Below, piece after piece: positions 26,453-35,302 of a stretch of DNA of 64,000 bases. Position 1 is the stretch's first letter, and every line of letters starts with the position of its first letter. The notes beneath the pieces were generated by a model. That model saw only the letters and a program-made list of their open reading frames with translations, was not told the origin of the DNA and did not search any database. The stretch is from assembly GCF_042665095.1 (NCBI RefSeq), contig NZ_JBHTBV010000005.1. One strand, written 5' to 3'. A program made the translations under genes and the position numbers. The DNA is from Gordonibacter pamelaeae. Lineage in GTDB: Bacteria; Actinomycetota; Coriobacteriia; Coriobacteriales; Eggerthellaceae.

Positions 26453-26851
26453 CTATTCGGCTGCCGCCGCCAGCCTTCGCTGCAGCACGTCGGCTATATC
26501 GTGACGCGGAACGCCCAGCTCCCTGCACTGGCGTATGAACTCGTCGGTCAGAAAATCAACTTCGGTCTTGGCCTCTTCTGCCTGGGCGGGCCCTTGGTCT
26601 GCCACGAACGTGCCCTTGCCGCGTTTTGAAACGATGTAGCCGTCACGCTCGATATCCTGGTACACTTTGCTTACCGTGTTGTAGTTGATGCCCAGGTCAA
26701 CGGCTAGCTCGCGCACCGTCGGCAGCTTGTCGCCCGCCTGGAACCTGCCCGAGGCAATCAGATAGATCAGGCGATTGCGCAACTGGAGCCACAGCGGGAT
26801 ACCGCTGTCGCTGTCGATGGTAATCTGCACGGTTTGGTTGGCGGCACTCAC
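26453..26851 (-). CDS. GntR-family regulator, YtrA-like, copy 3
   Basis: 132 residues from GTG 26851, which places the winged helix (IPLWLQLRNRLIYLI, LGINYNTVSKVYQDIERDGYI, RGKGTFVAD) at the same distance from the start as in copy 1. TTG 26881 would add ten residues but has no ribosome site and would abut the palindrome at 26886. C-terminal region short and helical. It follows the TorD-like gene and precedes SPFH copy 3 by 23 bases. Confidence 0.83.
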   Translation of the reverse strand: MSAANQTVQITIDSDSGIPLWLQLRNRLIYLIASGRFQAGDKLPTVRELAVDLGINYNTVSKVYQDIERDGYIVSKRGKGTFVADQGPAQAEEAKTEVDFLTDEFIRQCRELGVPRHDIADVLQRRLAAAAE

Positions 26852-26885
26852 GCTCGGATAGTCCCCACCTTCATTCGCCAAGTAG

Positions 26886-26900
26886 TATCGTCATATGATA
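26886..26900. promoter_or_regulatory. Imperfect palindrome TATCGTCATATGATA upstream of GntR copy 3
   Basis: Centred on the CATATG shared with the palindrome at 4717. It lies about 35 bases before the preferred GntR start, in a 180-base gap after the TorD-like gene, suggesting a separate promoter for GntR-SPFH copy 3. Confidence 0.4.
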
Positions 26901-27034
26901 GCATTCTCGGCCCCGCCTGCCGCGCAGGGTCGCAAAGCGCATGAAGCCCCACACGCGGCCAGCCCGGGAGGGAGGGAAGGCCGACCGCGCGGGACCCGCG
27001 AGTAGACGTCAGCTGTTGAGGCGGAACATCGCCC

Positions 27035-27661
27035 TTACCCGACACCCAATTCCTCGCGCTCGAACACAAGGAATTGACGTGCCGTCTCGACTAGGCCACG
27101 GTACAAGCCCGGCTTCGCGCGCTTCTCCAGATCATCACAGAGTTGCGGAATCCAAACCAGCAGGTGGTCGCGCAGAAAATCCTGCTGCGCAACACGCGCC
27201 GCATCGACTCCAGCCCCATCGTTAGCAGCCAGCGCTTCAGCCTCCTTACAACACAGACGCGCCATGAACTCCAGCTCAATACCGACGTGATCCTCGGGAA
27301 CGTTCAGTTCGCCCGAGCGCTCAAATCCCTGCGATCTATACGCAGCAAGCACTTCATCGCGCGATCGCTGCATAAGCAGATGCTCGGCACTTGTATACAC
27401 CGACTCATACGGGAACACGGGGTCGGCCGACATATTCAGCAACAGCGCCGCGAATTCGGCCGCCGCTTCCGCGCGCAACGCCGCTAAATCCGCCCCTGGA
27501 AGCTCGGCCGCATAGCGCCCGAGTTCGCCCTCAAGCGGAAGCGACTCCTCGGCAAGTCGCGAGAGAAAGTCCTCCGAAACCTCTTCCAAGAACAGGCGAG
27601 ACAGGAGCGAGTATGTAAGTTCTCGAGCCTCGACCTCGGCAATGCGTTCACATGCGTCCAT
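27035..27661 (-). CDS. TorD/DmsD-like molybdoenzyme chaperone
   Basis: 208 residues, all-helical, of the TorD/DmsD family that binds Tat signal peptides and holds the apo-enzyme until cofactor is loaded. It has the family-type segment VFPYESVYTSAEHLLM (near 95) and PEDHVGIELEFMARL (near 130), the E/D-H-I-x-x-E-L-x-F-M pattern typical of this group. ATG 27661 follows GGGAGG. Lies between NrfD copy 3 and GntR copy 3 and presumably serves the enzyme at 29297. Confidence 0.88.
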   Translation of the reverse strand: MDACERIAEVEARELTYSLLSRLFLEEVSEDFLSRLAEESLPLEGELGRYAAELPGADLAALRAEAAAEFAALLLNMSADPVFPYESVYTSAEHLLMQRSRDEVLAAYRSQGFERSGELNVPEDHVGIELEFMARLCCKEAEALAANDGAGVDAARVAQQDFLRDHLLVWIPQLCDDLEKRAKPGLYRGLVETARQFLVFEREELGVG

Positions 27662-27679
27662 GATCACCCTCCCCCTCGC

Positions 27680-27705
27680 GGGGCGCCCGCCGAGGCGGGC
27701 GCCCC
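27680..27705 (-). terminator. Perfect GC-rich hairpin between NrfD copy 3 and the TorD-like gene
   Basis: GGGGCGCCCGCC and GGCGGGCGCCCC flank a 2-base centre, all within the 58-base gap. There is no T-run, so it may attenuate or protect mRNA ends rather than terminate fully. Confidence 0.5.
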
Positions 27706-27719
27706 CATTCAACAATCGT

Positions 27720-28697
27720 CTACGAAATCAGCATCAGCGCGCCCTGCGCTGCCTGCAGCGCCGCCGGACTGACGAGTGCGGCATGCAGGCCGGCAGCCAG
27801 CACAACGAAGCGCAGCGTGAACCCACCGACGAGCGCGCACGCGGCTCCTCCCACCGGCACAGCAGGGCCAACCTTGCCCTTCTGTCTCGACGCCACAAGC
27901 TGGGTGATAGCCGCGATGAGCGGGCACCCAAGCCCCACGGCCACCACGAGCAGCCAGAACTGCACGCCTAGCGCGCCCTCTGTGAGCAGCCCGATCGCCC
28001 GGGCCTCGTCGGCGCCGGCGCCCTGCATGGTCAGCACAAACGCCGCCAGCACCACGGCCTCCAACACCACCAGGCCGATGACCGCCTTCTCCAACGTCGC
28101 ACGCACACGCTCGATACCCTCATCGCGATCCATCGCAGCCGCGAAGATAGACACAGCCGCCACGCCCGTATCGAGCGCCGATACGGTGAACAGCGCCGGC
28201 AGCAGCCACGTTCCCCACAGGGGGATAGCGGGCGCCGCGCCCAGGAGCACGCCGGTGTACACCGCCACTGCAAGCGCGAGCGGTATCCCAATCACCGCGA
28301 GCACCTTGTTGATGCCGGCGCGAGCCCGCCCGAGGGGCTTGCACGCCGAGCCCAGCCAGTCGGCTATCTTGTCGGTGGTGAACAGCGCGCTCAGCACGAA
28401 CACGACGAACGTAACCAACAGAAGCCACGCACCCACCGTCATCCACGACGAACCGTTCACGAAGCTCTTGAACAGGATCATAGCCTGGAAGGGCTTCTCC
28501 ACCTCGGACACGAGCGCCAGCAATCCGATGGCCAGCGCCGCCACAGCCGTCCACACGCCGCCCGTCACGGTCTTCTTGAACCGTCCCGGCTTCGCCAGGC
28601 GCAGAACGGACACCGTCAGAAACGCGCCTGCGCCCAAACCGCCGAGAAACAGGTATATCGCCGGCAGCCAACTCCAGGTCGTCTGCAACTCAACCAT
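27720..28697 (-). CDS. NrfD/PsrC-like membrane anchor subunit, copy 3
   Basis: 325 residues with eight to ten membrane segments. It begins AIYLFLGGLGAGAFLTVSVLRL and includes YTGVLLGAAPAIPLWGTWLLPALFTVSAL, aligned in style with the other NrfD copies. It should connect the Fe-S subunit at 28773 to quinones. ATG 28697 has AAAGGAGG at ideal spacing. Third gene of the molybdoenzyme system 3 operon. Confidence 0.9.
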   Translation of the reverse strand: MVELQTTWSWLPAIYLFLGGLGAGAFLTVSVLRLAKPGRFKKTVTGGVWTAVAALAIGLLALVSEVEKPFQAMILFKSFVNGSSWMTVGAWLLLVTFVVFVLSALFTTDKIADWLGSACKPLGRARAGINKVLAVIGIPLALAVAVYTGVLLGAAPAIPLWGTWLLPALFTVSALDTGVAAVSIFAAAMDRDEGIERVRATLEKAVIGLVVLEAVVLAAFVLTMQGAGADEARAIGLLTEGALGVQFWLLVVAVGLGCPLIAAITQLVASRQKGKVGPAVPVGGAACALVGGFTLRFVVLAAGLHAALVSPAALQAAQGALMLIS

Positions 28698-28772
28698 GGT
28701 CGTTCCTCCTTTCCGTCATGTCGGCCGGGAGCGCCTCGGGGCACGCGGCCCCGCGCTCCCGGCATCGCATTT

Positions 28773-29297
28773 TCACGACACGACGACCGAGGGCTTCGCG
28801 TCGGCCGCCATCTGCTTGGCCTTCTTGTCGCCCACCTTCGCGGCCAGCTCGTCCATGGTGCCGAACTGCAGCGCCTGCGTCGGGCACGTGGCCACGCAGT
28901 GTGGCGTGTCGCCCGGCTCCACGCCATTGCCGATGCAGCAGTCGCACTTGTCCATGCCGGCGTCGGTGTACTGCGGCACGCCGAACGGGCAGGCGAAGAA
29001 GCAGTAGTGGCACCCGATGCACTTCTCCTTGTCCACCACTACGATGCCGTCCTCGCCGCGCTTAGTGATAGCACCTGCCGGGCACACCTTTGCACAGGCC
29101 GGCTCTCCGCAGTGCATGCACGACATTGAAACGAACGTGCGCGTGACGTTCGGGAACGTGCCGCTCTCCACCTCATGCACCTTGCGGCGTGCGATGGTCC
29201 CCGCCTCGATGCCGTTCCATTGCTTGCAGGCCACCTCGCACGCCCAGCACTTGATGCAGCGCTCGGTGTCCATGTAGAACCCGTATTGCTTGGCCAT
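28773..29297 (-). CDS. DmsB/NrfC-like 4Fe-4S electron-transfer subunit, system 3
   Basis: 174 residues with sixteen cysteines in four clusters: ERCIKCWACEVACKQWNG, SCMHCGEPACAKVCPAG, KCIGCHYCFFACPFGVP and KCDCCIG plus HCVATCPTQAL. It relays electrons between the catalytic subunit and NrfD copy 3. The ATG overlaps the molybdoenzyme stop (TAATG), so the two are translationally coupled. Confidence 0.93.
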   Translation of the reverse strand: MAKQYGFYMDTERCIKCWACEVACKQWNGIEAGTIARRKVHEVESGTFPNVTRTFVSMSCMHCGEPACAKVCPAGAITKRGEDGIVVVDKEKCIGCHYCFFACPFGVPQYTDAGMDKCDCCIGNGVEPGDTPHCVATCPTQALQFGTMDELAAKVGDKKAKQMAADAKPSVVVS

Positions 29298-31717
29298 TAT
29301 TCATCCCCTCCCTCGAGCTTGCTGATCTTCACGAGCGTCTGCTTAGACATGGCGGAGTTGAACGGGTCGAAGTTCTTCAGCTCGGCATCGTACAGCACGT
29401 TGATCTCACTGCCACCATCCAGATGCTCGTAACCAGGCAGATCGAGCTCTTCACAAGGCTGCCACCAACCTCGACGAGACATGAGCACATCCGGAGCGAT
29501 GCTCTCCAGATACCGTGCGACCATTTTTACCCAACCATGACGCGATTCAATCTTCACCCAGTCGCCGTCTTCGATACCATACTGCTTCGCAGTAGACGGG
29601 TTGATCTTCACCCAGGGATAGGGCTGCAGCTCGCGAAGATAGGGGACGTCGACGTAATAGCTGTGGTTGCACAGGCGATACGCATGCACGTCGGAGATGA
29701 CCAGAGGGTACTCTTTCGCTATATCAGGCGTACCCGCAATGCTCTCAGCCGGCCCATGGTACACAGGTAAGGGCGATATTTCTCCGGTATCATCACAGTT
29801 CGGCTTGTTGCCGATCCATTCGTTGTAGCATTGGACCTTACCATTCGGAAGGCTGGCAAACATCTTGGCATAATCTTGGTAGACCGGTTCCGTCGGCTTT
29901 GCGCCATCAGTACGCTCTACGAAGATACCCTTATTGGCAACGCGCAGCTCCTCAAGCGTGATGCCCGAACCATCAAGCTGCTCGCGCAGGCAAGCATCCA
30001 TGTCACCGTTCCAGAAATCCTCGCCGTAGCCCATGCGCACGGCCAAGTCCAGGTAATACTCCCAGTCAGAGCGCGACTCCCCCATAGGCTCGGCGATCTT
30101 CTGGTTAATGGCGACGAACGTACCGGCAGCGCTGTTCTTCGTGCCGAACTGGTAACTGCTTTCGTAGTTCGTGCAAGCCGGCAGCACGTAGTCAGCATAG
30201 TCGCATGACGAGTTCCACTGCGTGTCCATGACCACATAGAAGTCGAGCTTCTTGAGGGCTTCCTCCACCTTCTTGGGTGAGCGCGTGGCGGAGAGAGGGT
30301 TCGACGATTGGCCGAAGATACAGCGGAGCGGATACGGATCTTCCGTCAAAATGCTCATGAGCCCTTTGTAATAGGCTGTTGTAGGACCAGACTCCTGCGT
30401 CGCCATGGTCTGGAACCAACGCGGCGTCTCGGGGCCCACGAGATCGGCAACACCTGCCATGTACCCCTTCTCCTCGTCTTCCTTACTTTTGGGAAGCCTG
30501 TCAGAAAGGATATCAATGCCCTTCGTCTTAACAAGAGAGGGAGGCGCCACCATACCGGCACTCCCGCCTCCGGCAATGCCCAAGTTACCGGTAATAGCCT
30601 CGATGAGGCAGGCGCAGGCGACTGTCCAGTGACCGTCGTTTTGCTGGTCACCAATGCCATTGCCGATATTGATGCCCATAGGCTTCACGGTGCCCATCAA
30701 GCGGGCGATCTCATAAATCTGCTCAATGGGAATTCCTGTAATGGGGGAAGCCCACTCGGGCGTGTACTGCTTCATATGTTCGGCCAGCTTGTCAAAGCCG
30801 TTGCACCAGTTCTCTACGAAGTCATGATCGTACAGGCCTTCTCCGATGATGACGTTCAAAATGGCCATAGCGAGCGCGCCGTCCGTGCCAGGACGAACCG
30901 GAACCCATATATCCGCCTTCGAGGCCAGGCCGTCCTGCATCGGACGGATATCGATGACCTTGAGACCCTTTTCGATGGCATTGAGGCGAGCATACGGATT
31001 GCCCTGGTTGATTGCGGAGTTTTCGCTGTTGTAGCCCCATACCACCAGAAGCTTCGTCTTGCCCAATTGTCCAGGAGCTGTATCCGTAGCTTGAGCATGC
31101 TTCGGACCGCCTATGGTCACCAAGCGCGAGAACATGCGCTGCGAGTTGCAAATAGCACTATGCATGTAGTTTGGGCTGCCATGTACATTCAGAAAACGAC
31201 GTCCCATCGTACCAAGAACTGCGTAGAACTGAGGAGAGAGCACGCCATATGACTTTGCCCCGTACTGCTCCTTCTGCTCAAGCAGCTTACTAGCGATAGC
31301 ATCCATGGCCTCATCCCAGCTGCAACGCTCAAACTTGCCTTCGCCCTTTTCGCCGGTACGCTTCATAGGATACAGAATGCGGCCGGGAGCATAGAGCACC
31401 GCCATGGCCGCATTCCCCTTTGCACAGAGGCTGCGACTGCCTCTACCCCAGTTGTTCCCTGCCTCGGGATTTCCTTCAACATTTGTCCAGCGGCCATCCT
31501 TGATGTAGCACAATGTGGAGCAGTGTGTGCGAGCCGGACCGCACATTTGGCACCAAGCGTGGCGCACTTCCACCTCACCCGATGCGACACCGGCCTCGCC
31601 GGCCGGGCTTGGCTTGAGTGCCTCTTGGCTTGCACAGCCAGACAATGCAGCCATCGCACCCAAAGCGGCCGTTCCCTGCAGGAACGCGCGCCTCGTCAGC
31701 TTCCCCTCCTGTTTCAT
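29297..31717 (-). CDS. Tat-exported molybdopterin oxidoreductase, system 3
   Basis: 806 residues. Tat signal with LTRRAFLQGTAALGAMAALSG and lipobox-like SGCASQ. Fe-S binding cysteines occur in CQMCGPARTHCSTLC and SLCAKG (about 56-97). HSAICNSQRMFS near 188 offers a cysteine Mo ligand as in PsrA/PhsA/NapA-type enzymes. Bis-MGD binding features include GYNSENSAINQGNPY and WVPVRPGTDGALAMAI, and the C-terminal domain starts around PLVISDVHAYRLCNHSYY. ATG 31717 after GGAGGAAGGGC is preferred over the open frame to 31867. Substrate unknown; polysulfide/thiosulfate, S-oxide or catechol-type substrates are all possible for this branch. Confidence 0.9.
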   Translation of the reverse strand: MKQEGKLTRRAFLQGTAALGAMAALSGCASQEALKPSPAGEAGVASGEVEVRHAWCQMCGPARTHCSTLCYIKDGRWTNVEGNPEAGNNWGRGSRSLCAKGNAAMAVLYAPGRILYPMKRTGEKGEGKFERCSWDEAMDAIASKLLEQKEQYGAKSYGVLSPQFYAVLGTMGRRFLNVHGSPNYMHSAICNSQRMFSRLVTIGGPKHAQATDTAPGQLGKTKLLVVWGYNSENSAINQGNPYARLNAIEKGLKVIDIRPMQDGLASKADIWVPVRPGTDGALAMAILNVIIGEGLYDHDFVENWCNGFDKLAEHMKQYTPEWASPITGIPIEQIYEIARLMGTVKPMGINIGNGIGDQQNDGHWTVACACLIEAITGNLGIAGGGSAGMVAPPSLVKTKGIDILSDRLPKSKEDEEKGYMAGVADLVGPETPRWFQTMATQESGPTTAYYKGLMSILTEDPYPLRCIFGQSSNPLSATRSPKKVEEALKKLDFYVVMDTQWNSSCDYADYVLPACTNYESSYQFGTKNSAAGTFVAINQKIAEPMGESRSDWEYYLDLAVRMGYGEDFWNGDMDACLREQLDGSGITLEELRVANKGIFVERTDGAKPTEPVYQDYAKMFASLPNGKVQCYNEWIGNKPNCDDTGEISPLPVYHGPAESIAGTPDIAKEYPLVISDVHAYRLCNHSYYVDVPYLRELQPYPWVKINPSTAKQYGIEDGDWVKIESRHGWVKMVARYLESIAPDVLMSRRGWWQPCEELDLPGYEHLDGGSEINVLYDAELKNFDPFNSAMSKQTLVKISKLEGGDE

Positions 31718-32109
31718 GCCCTTCCTCCTGTCCTTCGTCTTATTTGCTTGCCCGCACTCCCTTCGTGCAGGCTGCTCGCCTTGAAGTGGATAACGCGCAT
31801 CCGATAAAGCACGACGCGCAGAGGTTAGGAATCCGCGCACGAATCCATCCGGCCAAGGAGGCCGCAATCTGCGTTTTCGCGTTGATTCGACGATCGGATG
31901 CGATCGATGGGACTAATAGCTCACTCTCATAAGACCAACTCCCCCGAGCCCTCCCCCGGCTCACTTAGTTGTCTGATTGAACTATTGTCATAGTACCATA
32001 GTTTAATGGTTTTATTAAGGAGTCGTGCTATCCTATTTTGAGAATAAATACAAGCAGAATCATGTAATGCCCGATCGGATGAGGCGAATTATGGAAGAGG
32101 GCAGAGAAA
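31718..32109. promoter_or_regulatory. Upstream region of molybdoenzyme system 3
   Basis: About 390 bases without a supported gene. The stretch from 31960 to 32060 is AT-rich and includes TGTCATAGTACCATAG at 31986. The minus-strand promoter probably lies between this and the ribosome site near 31725. Confidence 0.5.
31986..32001 (+). promoter_or_regulatory. TGTCATAGTACCATAG site upstream of molybdoenzyme system 3
   Basis: Clearest copy of the shared element: TGTCATAGT also heads the 2017 dyad, TGTCATAGTA is present at 22860 on the minus strand, and 14 of 16 bases match at 25438. Confidence 0.55.
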
Positions 32110-32141
32110 AACCCGGGGCCGCGTCCAAACCGCCCCGGGTT
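32110..32141. terminator. Intrinsic terminator AACCCGGGGC / GCCCCGGGTT
   Basis: Perfect 10-base arms, flanked by A-runs on the left and AAAAA on the right of the plus strand, so it can work for the minus-strand gene at 32186. Confidence 0.75.
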
Positions 32142-32185
32142 AAAAATAACCGGCAAACGCCCCGAGCGCAGGCCGTACTCTTCCC

Positions 32186-33448
32186 CTACTGCGGCTCTAC
32201 GTCGATGGGAGCGTTCTTCGCGGCCGCGCGCTCGCGCTTACGTCCGCGCCACCAGCGCGACAGGCTGTGCGCGAGCCATTCCACCAACGGGATGGTGAGG
32301 AACGCCACCCACGCGGGATGCGGCTGGTTCAGCACGAACGCCATGTAGCAGAACCACGCCGTGACGGCGATGGGGTACGCGCCTTCCACGAGCGGTGCGA
32401 TGCGGCGGCGGCCGATGGCGTGGCCCACCATATAGTACACGGGGATGGTCAGGAACAGGAACAGCCCCATGCCCCATGCGCCGTTCAAGATGCCCAGCAG
32501 CAGGTACACCACGATTATCACCAGCGGATAGGGAAACTTCACCCACTCCTTCTCGAACGCGCGCAGGTAGTGCTTGCGCACGGGGATGGTGCGGCCCACC
32601 TCCGGGCCATACTTGGCCTTCGCGTCGTCGAGCGTGTCGAAGCGCTCGCCGTTCACCGTGTAGCCGCAGGGCTCGTTCCAGCGTTCTTCGTGGATGTGTC
32701 CGTAGCCGTAGCGCTCGTGAGCGTCGCGCCAGCTGTCGAAGTGCTCGCCGTTGATGACCACGCCGTCGCCGTCGATGACCACCTGGCTGCCGTCGTCGTC
32801 CTCAAGCGTGCAGCGGCTGCCGGGCTTCTTCGCGTCAGCGCCGGGTTCGGCGGCGCCCCCCTCGCACGCGCCCTGCACGTCCGCGGAGGACCCCTCCTTC
32901 ACATGAATGCCGTCCCAACCCACATGCACCTCGTCGCCCTTCTTGGAGTCTTTCACGTGCACGCCGTCGCGCCACGAAACGTGGACGTAGTCGTCGCCGT
33001 CGAGCACGTGGATGCCGCCCAGCCCGATGCGCACTTTCGACTCCTTGCCGTCGGCGGGCCCCGACTCCGGAGCGTCCGCGCCGCCCGCTCCCCCCTCGGT
33101 GGAGGTCGACGTTTCCGGGCCGTCCTCTCCCGCCGACGGGGCCGCACACGCAGCAGTTCCCGGCCTCGGCTTCGGCGCGCCGGTGGCCGCCGCGCGCTCG
33201 GCGGCGCGGTCGACGGCCTCGAACGCCACGTCGTCGCGCATCTCGTCGTCCACATACAAAAGCTCGTCGAGCGACACGCCGTAGAGCTGCGCGAGCGCGA
33301 TGAGGTTGTCGGTGTCGGGCGACGATTCCGAGCGCTCCCACTTCGACACGGCCTGGCGCGACACGCCCAGCTTCTCCGCGAGCGCTTCCTGCGACAGTCC
33401 CGATTGCTTGCGACGCGCCGACAGGCGCTGGGCGATCTCGACGTTCAT
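32186..33448 (-). CDS. XRE-family regulator fused to a membrane domain
   Basis: 420 residues. Residues 5-60 form an XRE helix-turn-helix (GLSQEALAEKLGVSRQAVSKWERSESSPD). A low-complexity linker follows, then a repeat region with three related units (GGIHVLDGDDYVHVSW, DGVHVKDSKKGDEVHVGW, DGIHVKEG; about 145-190) resembling a small beta-repeat. A basic segment and about four membrane helices (about 310-400) end the protein, with a basic tail. This is a possible one-component membrane sensor-regulator; ligand and targets unknown. The start has AAAGGGTT upstream. It stands alone between two terminator-like sequences. Confidence 0.8.
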   Translation of the reverse strand: MNVEIAQRLSARRKQSGLSQEALAEKLGVSRQAVSKWERSESSPDTDNLIALAQLYGVSLDELLYVDDEMRDDVAFEAVDRAAERAAATGAPKPRPGTAACAAPSAGEDGPETSTSTEGGAGGADAPESGPADGKESKVRIGLGGIHVLDGDDYVHVSWRDGVHVKDSKKGDEVHVGWDGIHVKEGSSADVQGACEGGAAEPGADAKKPGSRCTLEDDDGSQVVIDGDGVVINGEHFDSWRDAHERYGYGHIHEERWNEPCGYTVNGERFDTLDDAKAKYGPEVGRTIPVRKHYLRAFEKEWVKFPYPLVIIVVYLLLGILNGAWGMGLFLFLTIPVYYMVGHAIGRRRIAPLVEGAYPIAVTAWFCYMAFVLNQPHPAWVAFLTIPLVEWLAHSLSRWWRGRKRERAAAKNAPIDVEPQ

Positions 33449-33607
33449 GGTTCCGAACCCTTTCTCGTTTCATTCATCATAGCGTACTCAAAAGGGTACG
33501 GTTGCGGGAATCGCCGCGCGACCGCTTCCAGTTGGAATTTTCCGCAATTATTGGTTGCGGGCTATCTGATCTGGTTAAATGCAGGCTAAAAACAGGGAGG
33601 GCGCTCT

Positions 33608-35266
33608 TTACCTCTTCCGCGCGATGTCCACGACCACCCAGAGGGACAGGATCGCGGCGCCCAGGTAACCGAAGAACGCGAGCACCGGCACGCCCAGCAG
33701 GCGCGGTTCCATGCTCGAGAGCGACAGCATGCTCGAACCGATGAACAGCCCTGCGATGATGATGCCGATGGTCAGCCGGTTCACGATCTTGCCCAGGTGC
33801 GAGAGGGGCGCCTCGCTGCCCAGCACCTCGGTGTTCACCTTCAGCTGGCCGCGCGTGAGCATCTTCAGCGCCTCGCCGGAGTACTGGGCCGCGTCCATCG
33901 AGCCGCGCGCTGACGAGCGCAGCGCCAGCGCCAGGTCCTCCATGGCTCCCGCCAGCTCCTCGGCCGGGTCCTTCGTGCGCTGGATGTGCGCGTTGATGAT
34001 GGACACCACGTTCTCGTTCGGGATGAACGGCAGGATGGTGCCCTCCAGCGTCACCAGGCCGCGCGACACGCTCGTGATGGACGACGGCAGCGTGACCTTG
34101 CACGAGCGCGTGAGCATGAGGATGTCGTTCAGGAACATGCCGATATCGATGTCGGCCACGTCGCACGAGCCGTAGTCCTCCAGCAACAGGTCGAGGTCGG
34201 CCAGGAAGCGCGTGTGGTCGATGGCCGCGTTGTCCTTCGCGATGGCGAACGACATGAGCGCGCTCTTGAGCTCGGTGGCGCTCTGCATGCCCACGGCCTG
34301 GATGATGTTGCCGAACCCGGCGCGGTCGTGCGGCGACAGGCGCCCCATGATCCCCAGGTCGATGTAGACGACTTTCCCGTTGCGGATCAGCAGGTTGCCC
34401 GGATGCGGGTCGGCGTGGAAGAACCCGTGGTCGAGGATCTGCGTGGCGTAGTTGTCGAGGATCTTCTCGCCGATCTCCTCCAAGTCGTAGCCGGCAGCCC
34501 GCAGCCGGTCGGTCACCAGGATGGGGATGCCGTCGATGTACTCCATGACCAGCACGTACTCGCCGCAGAGTTCAGGGTACACGTGCGGGCTGTCGATAAA
34601 CGCCACATCCTTGTTCAACCGCGCGAACTCCTGGAGGTTCGCCGCCTCGCGCTGGAAGTCCGTCTCCTCGAGGAACGTGGCCCACAGCTCCTCCACCACG
34701 TCGCGCAGGTCGAGCATCTGGTCGTCCTTCATGAAGCGCGACGCCTGGCGTGCCACCATGCGCATGATGTCGATGTCGAGCGCCATGGTGGCCTTCACGC
34801 CGGGACGCTGGATCTTCACCGCCACGATGTCGCCGTTCGCGAGGCGCGCCTTGTGCACCTGCGCAAGCGACGCGCTGCCGAGCGGCGTGGGATCGATGGC
34901 ATCGAAGATGTCGCCCTGGCGTTCGCCATAGATGTCGTCGAGGGCTGCGAGCATCTGGTCGAACGGCAGAGGGTCGCACTCCATCTGGAGCTTCTTCAGC
35001 TCGTCACAATAGGCCTTCGGGAGGATCTCCGAGCGCGTGGACAGCGTCTGGCCGATTTTCACGAAGCTGGGGCCCAGGTCCTCCAGCATGGCGCGGAACT
35101 CCTCCGGCGAGAAGCCGCGCAGGAAATGGTGCTTCTGCAGGATGGAGTAGATCTCCTTCAGCCGGCGCGTGCGCGTCTTGCGGCTGAGATTGAACCGTCC
35201 CTCGGGGTCGATCTCCGCGCCTGAGCTGAAGAAGTATTTGAGCAGCGTGTTGTCGGCCATGGCCAT
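33608..35266 (-). CDS. UbiB/AarF (ABC1) atypical protein kinase family protein
   Basis: 552 residues. ABC1 signatures: KIGQTLSTRSEILP (the KxGQ motif, near 70), the Ala-rich loop GSASLAQVHKA (near 133), VAVKIQRPGV with catalytic Lys, HADPHPGNLLI (near 284) and YIDLGIMGRL. Two membrane helices close the protein. Relatives support ubiquinone synthesis or lipid homeostasis through ATPase activity; in a menaquinone-using anaerobe the role is unclear. It follows a phasin-like gene by 36 bases. Confidence 0.9.
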   Translation of the reverse strand: MAMADNTLLKYFFSSGAEIDPEGRFNLSRKTRTRRLKEIYSILQKHHFLRGFSPEEFRAMLEDLGPSFVKIGQTLSTRSEILPKAYCDELKKLQMECDPLPFDQMLAALDDIYGERQGDIFDAIDPTPLGSASLAQVHKARLANGDIVAVKIQRPGVKATMALDIDIMRMVARQASRFMKDDQMLDLRDVVEELWATFLEETDFQREAANLQEFARLNKDVAFIDSPHVYPELCGEYVLVMEYIDGIPILVTDRLRAAGYDLEEIGEKILDNYATQILDHGFFHADPHPGNLLIRNGKVVYIDLGIMGRLSPHDRAGFGNIIQAVGMQSATELKSALMSFAIAKDNAAIDHTRFLADLDLLLEDYGSCDVADIDIGMFLNDILMLTRSCKVTLPSSITSVSRGLVTLEGTILPFIPNENVVSIINAHIQRTKDPAEELAGAMEDLALALRSSARGSMDAAQYSGEALKMLTRGQLKVNTEVLGSEAPLSHLGKIVNRLTIGIIIAGLFIGSSMLSLSSMEPRLLGVPVLAFFGYLGAAILSLWVVVDIARKR

Positions 35267-35302
35267 GGCGGGCGCCTCTCTCGAACGCGCGCGGGGCCGG
35301 GG

